Assembly (NCBI GenBank): GCA_025667525.1
Contig: CM046878.1
Coordinates: forward strand, 76,859,696 to 76,923,695
Length of the DNA: 64,000 bases
DNA from: Glebionis coronaria
Lineage: Eukaryota; Streptophyta; Magnoliopsida; Asterales; Asteraceae
Direction: 5' to 3'
Part shown: positions 20,495 to 31,799 of the stretch, one piece after another
Position numbering within the stretch: position 1 is the first letter of the stretch
Layout: every line of letters begins with the position of its first letter
The notes under the pieces: generated by a model
The model's input: the letters and a program-made list of their open reading frames with translations, nothing else
What the model was told of the DNA's origin: nothing
Database searches by the model: none
Program-made: the position numbers and the translations under genes

Positions 20495-21259
20495 ATGATG
20501 AGTTTTCTAAATAAATGTTTTTCAACAAAACCAAGCCAAAGAAGACTACTCATCTAGATTTAATGTTAAGCTAGCTTTGTATTAGTTAGTTGTTTTTCTT
20601 TTCATTTGTCATTGTATTTGCTTCCTTCATGAGTGTTTCATGAAGTTGATCTATGGATTTGTCTTTATATGTTTCTATCCTTATGTGCACATTAATCAAC
20701 TTTAATTTGAAATTAAAATTGAACCTAAATCTATCACAACCTCTAAAAACTTGACTAAAATTGGTTCAAAATGATATCTAAATATTTTGTCACCCTTTAT
20801 CAAGACATTCTTTGTGAATGTGTTGCTTTTATGCAACCCTAGCATAATTTAGTGCTAATAGAGGTAAAATTCCAAGATTTGCAACTTTTTGAAAAAGTCT
20901 TAGTTTTTCTCAAAACCCTGGAAAAACTTGGTTTCAAGTCCACTGCATGCGGCTCCTTAAAGTCGCGCGGTTCCTTAAGTGATAAGGAACCGCCGGTCCC
21001 TATAAGGTACCGCGGACAGCAACTAGGTTTTGACTCGATTTTGGTCAAAAAAATTTTAAACCCTATACCCTGTCAAGATTCCTTGTTTACTCAATTTGGC
21101 TAAACATTCCTTGACACTTCACATTTTGTATTCAAATTCTTACCTTGATTACATTCTACTTATACCCTAACCTTGAGATTTCATTCTCACACCTTCCCAA
21201 CCTTGAGAATTCATTCTCACACATCTCCAACCTTGAGATTTCATTCTCACATCTTCACA
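20495..21259 (+). other. A1 spacer between ORF2 and ORF3
   Basis: A 765-bp spacer containing the module at 20949-21013 and, just before ORF3, three to four short repeats of CCTTGAGATTTCATTCTCACA (21172-21255). No ORF is conserved with A2 here. Confidence 0.7.
20949..21013 (+). promoter_or_regulatory. Quadruple half-site module ahead of A1 ORF3
   Basis: GCGGCTCCTTA (20949), GCGGTTCCTTA (20967), TAAGGAACCGC (20983), TAAGGTACCGC (21003); start spacing 18, 16, 20. This is the best preserved copy: the inner pair is an exact 11-bp inverted repeat around AGTGA. Confidence 0.85.
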
Positions 21260-21814
21260 ATGCCTAACTCCTCCATTCATAACCTTGACATTTCTTTGTC
21301 ACAACCCCACTTACCCAAAGCTTCCTGATCCAAGCTTTCAAAGAAACCGAAAATCTTGGTTCGACCTATTTGGATTAAGAAGAATGAACCATCTTCTTCC
21401 AAACCACCCAAAAACCCTACCTTCTCTCCAATCAAGTATTGGAATGAGACTTATACCATTAACCCCATCACCGGAGCAAAAGAAAGTGTTCCCTCACCAC
21501 CACAATCCTTCAACACCCCTCAACTCAATGACCTTTCAACCTTCCCAAACCTCACAAGGCATTGTGAAAACATTTCCTACCCTATAACCCCACCACCACC
21601 AAACCCTAGGTTTGATGCCCTACCCCCATCAACCGATTTTGTGTTGCATCAAGGATCCTCGTGTGCTTGTTGTCGATTTCAACAAATTGAACTTGCTCAT
21701 GTATATGAGAAGTTAAATTTCCTTGAATTCCTCCTCACTCGACCTCCTCTCCAAGTTTTCGTTCTGGTGGACAAAACTTCGAATGATGCATCGTCGTCTT
21801 ATTTTTCCAACTAA
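21260..21814 (+). pseudogene. A1 ORF3, CxCC protein with premature stop
   Basis: Reads MPNSSIHNLDISLSQPH and stops at TGA (21326-21328, codon 23); the frame stays open beyond it to 21814, about 185 codons in all. After the stop: SKKPKILVRPIWIKKNEP (basic), Pro/Ser-rich middle, then CACC and a leucine-rich helix (KLNFLEFLLTRPP). The A2 copy lacks this stop but has another at 59324, so the family ORF was probably intact in a common source. The CACC-helix tail resembles the CPCC-helix tail of ORF2. No known family recognised. Confidence 0.6.
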
Positions 21815-22330
21815 AGGACTAACTACTCTTAGAGTCTTTATTACTTTAGTTGTTTTAGAGTCTTTTATTTTTTTTAAGCAATCTTGGAAATTTATCACTA
21901 TTAGAATAGCTTATGCTTTGTGGTTTATTTTCCATATTTTTTTTTGCTTAGATACTCATATTGTGTGTATGACTATCTACCTTGTTGTGTCTTTTATTTT
22001 ATGTAACCTTTGTGTTGTTTATGTGTTATTTCCTTAGTTCTCTTTTGAGTTGATCATGGTTAATTTTTACAATTGCTTATGGGTGATTCCATCAATTCTA
22101 AACTTTAACCCCTTGACAAGTTTATCATCTTCATTGGATTGAAGTTTGATTTTGTCAATTACCTTTTTGGACATACTTAGCAAAATACTTGCTTCTAATT
22201 TGAGATTTCTTCTCTCTCTCCCTCTCAAGTTACTTAGTAGGTAGTGATCATATATACATTGGTGTTTCTTTTCTTTCTACTAACCTTTGTGTAGCATGTC
22301 ACCTTAGCTCATTTACTTGGTGCCTCAAGC
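21815..22330 (+). other. A1 3' non-coding region
   Basis: T-rich sequence after ORF3, matching 59648-60115 in A2. One frame (21723-22037) is open in A1 but not kept in A2. No gene. Confidence 0.6.
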
Positions 22331-22510
22331 AAGGGGGAGCAACCACCAAGGGGGAGCTACTAGCAAAGTCCGGTTTTCTTCAAAGACTTGTGCTAACCTT
22401 TTTGCTACGACAAAGGGGGAGAAATGATAGTGATAAACTCGTTAATAATTCGATATTTTGTGTTTCTACGTAAATGAGTTTATCGTTTGTCGTAATCAAA
22501 AAGGGGGAGA
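22331..22510 (+). other. Four polypurine-tract motifs, A1
   Basis: AAGGGGGAG at 22331, 22348 and 22412 (AAAGGGGGA), and the terminal AAAAAGGGGGAGA at 22498-22510 that ends one base before the 3' LTR. Arrays of such tracts are described for Sireviruses. A2 has the same four (60116, 60133, 60197, 60283). Confidence 0.8.
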
Positions 22511-22511
22511 T

Positions 22512-24073
22512 TGTTAATGCAAGTGATGCCTAAAAACATTATTAGTGTTAACTAATCTTTCTTAGTTTTTATCACAACAAACTATACAACACATTTAGTG
22601 TAAAACATAAAACGAATTATTTAACTAACACTATCATCAAGGTAATAATCATATCAATATCCTTTCTTAATCATACTTAGTGATCATCAAAATGATTATC
22701 CTTAAAACTCACTTTTGTTAATATGACAAAAGACTTTTTAATAAACTTTCTTTTTTAGAAAATGTTTTATTAAAAAGGAAAATGTAAATTTGAAAATAGC
22801 ATATTCCATATACTATTAGAATATCCTTTGAAGGCTTAAAATACCTCAGATATTCCTACCCTACTAACAGACAAAAAACGGAGCGTAGTCTACGAGCGGA
22901 ACCTTAAGTAGCTAGGCGGTTCCCTAGCGATAAGAAACCGCCGGGCTAGATAAGGTACCGCGCCCAGATAGCCGTTGTGCATTGTCTCCTTTAAATAATG
23001 GATCAAATCTCATTTTCCAACAAGCCTCTCTGGACGTTTTTCCTCAGCCCCTTTCTATTTTCTATAGCATAATCATTAGTAAATGATCACTTAATATGTT
23101 AAGTATGTTTACATATGATTATCCTCTTGATCCCCTCCTTTACCTTGTCCAAAGAGAAGATCACTCACTCACTAGTGTTGTGATAAAGGTGAATCCATGA
23201 GCTAGTCATATTCATCATGATACCCTTTTTGTTTTATGTTAATCCATTGTATTTATGAATACTTAGACTAGTTGTGTTCATCTAAGTTATTTATGAATAC
23301 TTGGATTTGTTGTGTACATCTATGGCATATGTGTTTGCTTGGATTTATGTTGTGTAGATCCAAGCTACATGTGTGTACTTGGATATGTTTAGTTGAGTTG
23401 TAATAGATTTATTAGAAGTTCTCACTAAACTATAAAGTGATGTGGTTGTGTCTTGTAAGTTCTCACTTAACTTGAAAGTGATTAGTAGTTGTGTTGTGTG
23501 AAGCTCTCACTTAGCTTCAAAGTGAAGAGTCGTGACATCTAGCTTTGTGTCGTAAAATGGTGAAGTAGGCAACATCGTGAAGATTGGTTCTACCTTGAGA
23601 TTAGAACTCGACATCTAGCCTTGTGTCGTTAAATTGTGAAGTAGGCAACGTTGTGTAGATTGGTCCTAGCTAAAGATTAGGTCTCGACATTTAGCTTAGT
23701 GTCAGAAAATAATGTAAGCGATGATGTAAGGTTTTTTCCGCCAAGAAGGGAGCTTGTGGATATAGTGGAAATCTCGAGTAGGTGTACTCGAGGAGTTGAG
23801 TAGAAACGAGGATAGAGCCTCGTTGTCGAACCACTATAAATCTTGGTGTCTTCCCACTAGGTTGTCTCCTTCCTTACTCTTTACTTATTTCATTATCATT
23901 ACACTTACCTATTATCTTTGCTAGTGCATTTGAATTGAACGTAATCATTATGCAACTTAGCTTCAAGTAAAAGATAGTTTTGATACAAACCAAATTGAAA
24001 GTAATTTTAATTAGGTTGCCAATCAAAGAGAAACTATTCAACCCCCCCCCCCCCCCCCCCTCTAGATTCTACA
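22512..24073 (+). repeat. A1 3' LTR
   Basis: A 1562-bp LTR starting TGTTAATGCAAG and ending GATTCTACA. Contains the half-site module (22896-22961; one reverse site mutated to TAAGAAACCGC), TATA-like box (22990), triplicated repeats, the two hairpins (near 23769) and a 19-C tract (24042-24060). One of the approximately 80-bp units is shortened at about 23530. Confidence 0.9.
22896..22961 (+). promoter_or_regulatory. Quadruple half-site module (A1 3' LTR)
   Basis: GCGGAACCTTA (22896), GCGGTTCCCTA (22916), TAAGAAACCGC (22931), TAAGGTACCGC (22951); spacing 20, 15, 20, identical to the 5' LTR copy at 3358 except for G to A in the third site. Confidence 0.8.
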
Positions 24074-25570
24074 TCACGCCTTAGAACTGAAAACCCACGT
24101 CAAAACGGAACTCGCAAACAAACAAATCAACCCGCATCACAATGAAACCCACTTGGTGTAGTACTCACGTTGACAACAAGAGTAACAAGAACTATTCAAA
24201 CAAGAAAACTCTTCGTCTTGTACCTCGCGATAACAGCAGCAGTAGGAACCTCGAGCGGAAAACCCACGTCGTGTAATACTCGAGTCGACAGCAACAGCAG
24301 CTGGAACCCTCGAACGCCTTGGCCTAGAAAGGTTATCCGAACGTTTGTATTTGTAAACGGGTGTGTTTAGTCGATAGAGGTACAAGTATTTGTTGTAATT
24401 TATGTGGAATGATATTTTTATAATGGGGATTGAAGTTGAATGATGTAGTTTTTATATATATGGGGTCGATTATGTGTTAGAAATATGGATATGGGAGTGA
24501 GATGGTGGAGGATGGAAACGAGAGTGATTGATGGAGTTTGGTGATAAATTTCGAACAGTGGTAGTAGAAAGTGTGATGTTGGTAGTTGTGTGTGTTAGAT
24601 GAACAAGAGTGAGGGTGGTGTTACAGCAAGTGTGTGTGTTTTTGTCATATGAGGGAGAGAGATTAGTATAGGGGTAAAAGGGTGCGTTTAGTGTGAAGGG
24701 GGGACCATTTTGATCGCCCAATAGAAGTGGGGTAACATGACAGTACCATATACTGGTTATAGGTAATGCATGTGGAGATTTCAAATTTTGAAATTTGTAA
24801 ACATATGTCTTGGAGGAAAATGCTAGCATCTTAGGTTAGGCATTTTGTTTTATGTGTAGTTTCATAAATGAGAACACGATTAGGACAAGTTTTGGATATA
24901 GTAGGCGAAAGCTCTAATTATGATATAGCACTACGTTAACGTTTGATGATTGCGTTAAGTGGCCGCGTTGGTCGTACATAAGGACGATTAATGACGATAT
25001 GATTAATGAAATAAATTCGAGCAAGAACGTTGGCGTCATAAAAATATAAAATCATGGCATTATAGTTTATGTAAATCATGTGACGCATAAATTATGTAAA
25101 CGTAAATAAAATATATCTAAGGATGACGGATATAGTTCGTGAGCGCAAGAGATCAATACTAACACGTGCATGCAACTAAAATCAATTTAGCACATATAAC
25201 GACATATAAAATTAGCCAGGGAAATATTTATATATACAGATAAGCAGACAACAGTTAAATTGCAGATAGCTCACGCAAACGCGACACAGTTAAATCCTAC
25301 ACAGATTATGCACACATATAGGAATTAAATTTCAGATACGCTTAAATATTGATCGTAAATTATTACGCAACCAATAGTGACACACTCGCAGTGTTCACAA
25401 CAATGCAGACTGAGCACAGCCTAAACAAAAATACACGCCATAACACGTTATTTCACAAGGTAAGGGAACGCTTCCCAAATAAATAGCAATTTAGCACATA
25501 GTTGACTAAATGAAAAGTCTAGGGGGCAAAACTGTAATTTTAGAAAGTGTGAAAATTTATGAGTATTACA
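24074..25570 (-). repeat. D LTR 1 (partial)
   Basis: Aligns base for base in length with 30303-31799 of the complete D LTR. The left end is the A1 insertion point; the missing part should lie left of A1, outside the window. Ends GAGTATTACA at 25570, that is TGTAATAC on the minus strand. Confidence 0.85.
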
Positions 25571-27538
25571 CTTCCCCATCGTTAAAGAAGCTTTGTCCTC
25601 AAAGCTTAGAGCGTATTATCGACACGAAAATCAGCAAATAAATGTGTGTACTTAACACAAGATCGACGTAAACGCTCCTAGGTGAATTCAGGACCACGCC
25701 TAGAATTCCACCTCACTTATACAATTGGTACACGGTTTTGCTTCATCTGTTTGACCTCGCGGTCCATAATTTCAGCAGACTTTTCAACAAAATTCAATTT
25801 ATCATCGACTTGGATCTCGTCCAATGGCGCAACAAGTGTTTCATCAAACGACACTTCCTCAAATTTGACACGTGAAGGTATTGTGCACCCGACTGAGTGC
25901 GTGTGGCAACTCTAACCTATAAACCACGATTCCAACCTTTGCTAAGGTCTTGAAAAGTCTAATGAGCTAAGGCTCACTACCCTCGTTTGCCAAAACGTAT
26001 CATAACTTCCCAAGGTGATACTCTCCATATAACTTCATCTCTATCATTTGTTGCTAAGAGGGGCACGGATGATGTTCTCTTAACAAATAATCACAATGCG
26101 GCATTCGAAAACTAGTCGATGCAAATGTTATCGACAAAACTTCGTAAAAATATACGGATGTAAGGTCGATGTTAAACGAACAGTTCGATAAGAAAAAATG
26201 GTGTAGCGTCGAATGATAAGGTCGACTCTATATAATGCGGTTGAATAGGAATCTACTCGAATATATGGATATCCATCTCTTGCACAAGTTAAGTATACAC
26301 ACGCAAATTTCTGCTTTCTGAAAATAGAAAGGGAAAAATGAATTTTGGAAAAATGTTTATGGTAACTACTAAGAGCATAGTATGGTCCTTCCCAGATTAT
26401 ACATAGGTGATCAGGCTTTGTACAATTGGGGACTAACGATGCGATGCTCTTTTTCATCAAATAGTGTTATGATTATCGTAATTAAATTGTTTATACCATA
26501 CTAGTTTATAAGATAGTAACCAAAACAATTTATGAAAATAGTTTTGTAAAATAAGGAAAAAATATTTTAAAATATTCCAAGAAATAGTTTATAAGGCGTT
26601 TTCGCAACACTTTTAGAAAGGTCTAGTGAAATAGTGACAAAATAACGAGTAGTTTATGAAGTGATGGCAAAATGGTGCCTAATATAGTTGCAAATGGTTC
26701 ATAAGATGATGTGAAAACATAAAAAAATTCATAAGATGATATGAAAGAAGAGATATTGCAAGACAATAGCGAAATAATTCAAAATGTGAAAATGCTTTCA
26801 AAAGGGATGAAATTAAACGAACCGTCAAAACACACTGATTGATAGATATTCAAATTTAAAAAGCGATGTCAAGACATTGATTGATTAATTAAAATCCTCC
26901 CATGCATTAGCATACTCCATGTCGTCGTTGGGGTTCTTACGAGCTTTTCTTTTGTTGTTAGCATTCTTCCAAATAAAAATGGCAAAATAAGACAATATAA
27001 GTCAATTCTGAAAGGTTGAATCCCGAAGTGAAATGTTACAAGGTGAAGAATTGAAGTCGCGTTCAATATAATCGACTTGTTTCTAAATGACGGGTCACGA
27101 TATAAGACAATTGTTTTCAAAATTGACGGATGGGTGTTAAAACCTAGAGTCAGATAGTAAGATAATAAGTGGGGTCAAAAGACTATGACGAATTTAGATG
27201 AAACAAAATTATGTAAAGTCATGTGAGAGATATCTAAAATGACCATCATAAAAATTACAATGTCATAGAATTAAAGGAGAACATTGTTTCACTTACAATG
27301 TCTAACGATTGTACAAGCGTTTATCTAAAATGATGTGAAATACGTGTGAGAAGTAGTAAACGCAAGTATAGGGCAATGCAAAAGTATGCATGCAAAAAGT
27401 AGCCGTGTATATATGATAATATATATAGTATGTATATGTATAATATAATAGCACATAAAGCACGTAATCACATATCGGTTATAGTCTAGGCCTAAGATGC
27501 AAACCTATTTCTCTATAAGCAAGGCTATGATACCAATC
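25571..27538 (-). mobile_element. D internal region 1
   Basis: Polypurine tract GATGGGGAAG (minus strand) at 25571-25580, pol remnant 25690-26080, then about 1.4 kb of AT-rich sequence without an ORF, and a primer site near 27523-27535 that has mutated (minus strand TGGTATCATAGCC). A short basic and acidic frame near 26890-26940 (minus) might be gag relic, but I cannot support that. The usual 5 kb of gag-pol is missing. Confidence 0.75.
25690..26080 (-). pseudogene. pol: Ty3-gypsy pol C-terminal remnant 1
   Basis: The tail of a chromovirus polyprotein, in pieces. On the minus strand, frames give VSPWEVMIRFGKRG (integrase C-terminal segment), VVYRLELPHALSRVHNTF, VSNLRKC, and FDETLVAPLDEIQVDDKLNF followed by EIMDREVKQMKQNRVPIV (start of a chromodomain-like tail). 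At least one deleted base after HNTF and several stops break it. These motifs are the conserved end of Tekay/Del-type pol. Everything upstream (RT, RNase H, integrase core) is absent. Confidence 0.75.
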
Positions 27539-30500
27539 TTTAACACCCCAATAATTGGTCAACGGAAGCTGTAAAGCTCGGGGGTAGTTACGTCATAATA
27601 ACAAAGTCCAGGGTGCAAGAGAACGACTCTAAATGAGACGTTTTAAAATAATTTACCTCGTTGCATTAGATTTAGAAATACAAAGTTCAAATCATAAACA
27701 AGTTTAAGCAAGTGCAGCGGAAATCGTAATTTAAATAGCAACAATGAGGTAAAAAGTTTATTAAGCATGAGCAAATCTTCAAATCCAAGTATGGCATGCA
27801 TGAGACTCCAAAGCAAGCAACAAGCAAGTAGTTAAACACCTGAGATAAACGCTTAAAAGTGTCAACACAAGGCTGGTGAGTTCATAGGTTTAATTTAAAA
27901 GTATAACATTCGATGTTAGACCGCAAATAAACTGTTTAAAGCATATGAGACAATATGGGCGATATAATGTCATGCATATGGGAATAAGATGTGATAATTA
28001 TAGTTATGATAGAACTAAGCTCATGACACCGAGGATGATGACAAGCACGTACAACTGATGCACGCGTAATATATAAGATAGCCCCAAGTAGGTGCCTAAC
28101 CCATGGCCACCTAGCAACAACCATATGATATACGTCCGTTTGGCATGGCGATGTATTTGAACACCCGGACGGGGGTTGTCAAACCCCAATAGATCTATCC
28201 ATAACATAAGAGCATACTCATCCAGAGTAACTAACGGTTCATGATAACAGGGGACTAGTGGGCTATCGCTACTTAGGCATATCACACATAACTATTAGCA
28301 AGGCAACAATGTAAACAGATTTTGCGTCCATCAAGCAGGAAACAAAGCATTTATCTCACCCAAGTGATTAAATATAAAAGACAGTTTAATAAGGGCTATG
28401 ACTCACCTCAAAATGCAAAAGATATCACAGCAAGAATATGAAATCACAGATGCAGCAAACACAAGTCGCAATCTAAATATATAACGCTAAGTTAGGTCGC
28501 AGTCAAAGAATGTAATGATGTCGTCACACGCAGAGGTCACCCATTTACCACGGTTTAAGTTATAAATAAAATCAACTAAAAACATTTATCGATGTAATAT
28601 TCGACCAAACTCCCAAGTGAAAGAGATGTCGTCTTGTCTTGATAAAATTTGGCAGCCTTTCGGCGTCACATTTATTTAAACCATTTTAACTCTAGTTAAA
28701 ATATTTATAATCTTCTAAAAGAAAATCGGCAGCCTTACACATAGCCTCACGTAACACGACATAAAACATCTTACCAAAAATAATATTTACAATTATACAC
28801 TTACTAAACCTTTAATAAATCTTAGTATTTAGAAAATTAAAGTATAGACACCAAATTTAGTACTAAAGCCCACTAGACCATTTGCAAATTCTTTTTGATA
28901 TCACTGTTTGGGGAGACTATTGGACAAGACACAAGCTTTTCTTTTTAACAATAATAATACCAATTCCGAATTAATATTTGTGAAGAAGTTTTTATGAGTA
29001 TCAAAGACTTTATACAAATAACCATATTACACCCACTTGACAATTTATAAAAGCCAAACAGTGATCAACAGGGAAACCTACTTGACCTATTTATATTGGT
29101 TTGCTGTGTCGGAAGAAACAAAGCACAAGACATGGCATGACAAAATTTTCTATTGTAAATTATATTCCATTCATTTCCATCTTAACACCATTCTTGTTCT
29201 CTCACTTACTACAACAGTAACAAAACTCATTTTACAAAAACCATATGCTCTCTCTCAATAGGTATAGACAGACACAACAAGGACAACCATTTTTGCTCTC
29301 ATATTCTCGTCTCTCTTACTCTTTCGTTAGAAAAACAACAAAGAAAACACTTTCCATTTCATGTTCATACTTCATACTACTACTCTCTCTCTCGTGTATA
29401 TAACAGTAGCAGGAAAACATTTGCATAACCATTTTAGAACCTCACTTTTGAAATAAACTTGACACTCCAAACGTTGCAGTTTTCTCTTGGCAAATAACAG
29501 GACGCACCAAAACCTCTCGGACAAAACAGCAGTAAGTACCATCGTTTGAGAAAAGCCATCTCGTAACCCTTTTTCCTTGACACGCTATATCCACAAAACG
29601 AAACCCATTTGTAAAACCAAGTTTTTGACTCGACAACTCATGCTCACAAAACCCTAGGAACAAAAATAGTAGCATCAAAACTCATCCTTAGAATACCTCA
29701 CGTCTCACATTTGCTTGACCTTACGACACAAAACTCGGTTCGACACGTACCCGTTAAGTTTAACATACACCAAAAGACGCACCAGCGCGAGACCTCAAGC
29801 ATGTACATGAATTATACATGAGAAACCAACAGTTTTGAAAACCCATTTTTGGAATACACTCTTGCGTTTCAAACTCACAAAATGTTTACAAGACTCGTAA
29901 CAAAACTCTCCTCGCATCTCATATTCAAACTCACAAGCTTTCACAATAACCTATTATTCTCGTCCTACATTTGTTTGCTTATATTCAAGACTCAAACTCA
30001 CACAAAGACATACCAACGATCTTTAAACGAGGTAAACGAACCTTTAAGTGCACACCTATGTAAACGAAATGTGTTTAATGCAGAAAACATGACCCTACTT
30101 AGTTAAGTTATCAAGTTTTAAGGATTTAGATTTAGCATGTTTAGTTTTCGAAGATGGTGGTAAATTGACTCCAAACATGTACGAGTGACAACGCCATGTG
30201 AAATGAAACAAGAAGGTATGAAGGTTTTCGAGGTAACCTTGAGATCTCGGTGATACATTGTTTGCTACGAACGAGATGATAGTCACACTATCCGTAAGTA
30301 ACCCACGCCTTAGAACTGAAAACCCACGTCAAAACAAAACTCGCGAACAAACAAATCAACCCGCATCACAATGAAACCCACTTGGTGTAGTACTCATGTT
30401 GACAACAACAGTAACAAGAACTCTTCAAACAAGAAAACACTTTGTCTTGTACCTCGCGATAACAGCAGCAGCATGAACCTCGAACGGAAAACCCATGTCA

Positions 30501-31799
30501 TGTAATACTCGCGTCGACATCAACAGCAGCTGGAACCCTCGAACGCCTTGGCTTAGAAAGGTTATCCGAACGTTTATGTTTGTAAACGGGCATGTTTAGT
30601 CGATAGAGGTACAAGTATTTGTTGTAATTTATGTGGGATGATATTTTTATAATGGAGATTGAAGTTGAATGATGTAGTTTTTATATATATGGGGTCAATT
30701 ATGTGTTAGAAAGATGGATATGGGAGTGAGATGGTGGAGGATGGAAATGAGAGTGATTGATGGAGTTTGGTGACAAATTTCGAACAGTGGTAGAGGAAAG
30801 TGTGACGTTGGTAGTTGTGTGTGTAAGATGAACAGGGTTGAGGGTGGTGTTACAGCAAGTGTGTGTGTTTTTGTCATATGAGGGAGAGAGATTAGTATAG
30901 GGGTAAAAGGGTGCGTTTAGTGTGAAGCGGGGACCGTTTTGATCACCCAATAGAAATGGGGTAACAGCACAGTACCCTATAGTGGTTATAGGGAATGCAT
31001 GTGGAGATTTCAAATTTTGAAATTTGTAAACATATGTCTTGGAGGAAAATGCTAGCATCTTAGGTTAGGAATTTTGTTTTGTGTGTAGTTTCATAAATGA
31101 GAATGCGATTAGGACAAGTTTTGGAAATAGTAGGCGAAAGTTCTAATTATGATACAGCATTAGTTAACGTTTGATGATTGCGTTAAGTGGACGCGTTGGT
31201 CGTACATAAGGACGATTAATGACGATATGATTAATGAAAATAAATTCGAGCGAGAACGTTGGCGTCAGAAAAATATAAAATCATGGCATTATAGTTTATG
31301 TAAATCGTGTGACGCATAAATTATGTAAACGTAAATAAAATATTTCTAAGGATGACGGATATAGTTCGTGAGCGCAAGAGATCAATACTAACACGTGCAT
31401 GCAGCTAAAATCAATTTAGCACATATAACGACATATAAAATTAGCCAGGGAAGTATTTATATATACAGATAAGCAGACAACAGTTAAATTACAGATAGCT
31501 CAGGCAAACGCGACACAGTTAAATCCTACACAGATTATGCACACGTATAGGAATTAAATTTCAGATACGCTTAAATATTGATCGTAAATTATTACGCAAC
31601 CATTGGTGACACACTCGCAGTGTTCACAACAATGCAGACTGAGCACAGTCTAAGCAAAAATACACGCCATCACACGTTATTTCACAAGGTAAGGGAACGC
31701 TTCCCAAATAAATAGCAATGTAGCACATAGTTGACTAAATGAAAAGTCTAGGGGGCAAAACTATAGTTTTAGAAAGTGTCAAAATTTCTGTGTGTTACA
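27539..31799 (-). repeat. D LTR 2 (complete, 4.26 kb)
   Basis: An unusually long LTR. Minus strand starts TGTAACACACAG (31799) and ends GGGGTGTTAAA (27539); the final CA is replaced by AA in both D copies. It has a polypurine tract on one side (31800-31810, CTTCCCCCATC plus strand) and a primer site on the other. Contents are low in coding potential: several 60-110-codon frames recur in LTR 3 only because the LTRs are similar. Near 29250-29420 there are CTCTCT tracts. Confidence 0.85.

Larger units (their letters stand above)
3347..24073 (+). mobile_element. Element A1, split non-autonomous LTR element
   Basis: This is the first of two family-A copies. The 5' LTR (3347-4568) is cut by element C; the internal region (4569-22511) is interrupted by element B (6750-18252); the 3' LTR is 22512-24073. 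Without B the internal region is about 6.4 kb, matching A2. There is an initiator-Met primer site, four AAGGGGGAG tracts before the 3' LTR, and a TG...CA LTR. No gag, protease, integrase, RT or RNase H can be found; instead there are three short ORFs. The LTR frame resembles Sirevirus-type Ty1-copia elements, while ORF1 resembles the ATHILA ORF-1 family. The right flank (24074) is D LTR sequence, so A1 inserted into the D array. Confidence 0.85.

Noticed and set aside
22861..22961. CRISPR-like or hammerhead ribozyme interpretation of the half-site modules
   Set aside because: Units are inverted, not direct repeats with unique spacers, the genome is eukaryotic, and the conserved hammerhead core is absent.
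24470..24829. 119-codon minus-strand frame repeated at 30699 and 36884
   Set aside because: Kept in three D LTR copies but with no domain and no selection evident; explained by LTR similarity.
25682..25915. Plus-strand frame repeated at 31912
   Set aside because: It is the antisense of the decayed pol tail.
26869..26945. Gag N-terminus in D internal region
   Set aside because: A short basic/acidic frame only, with no gag core motif.
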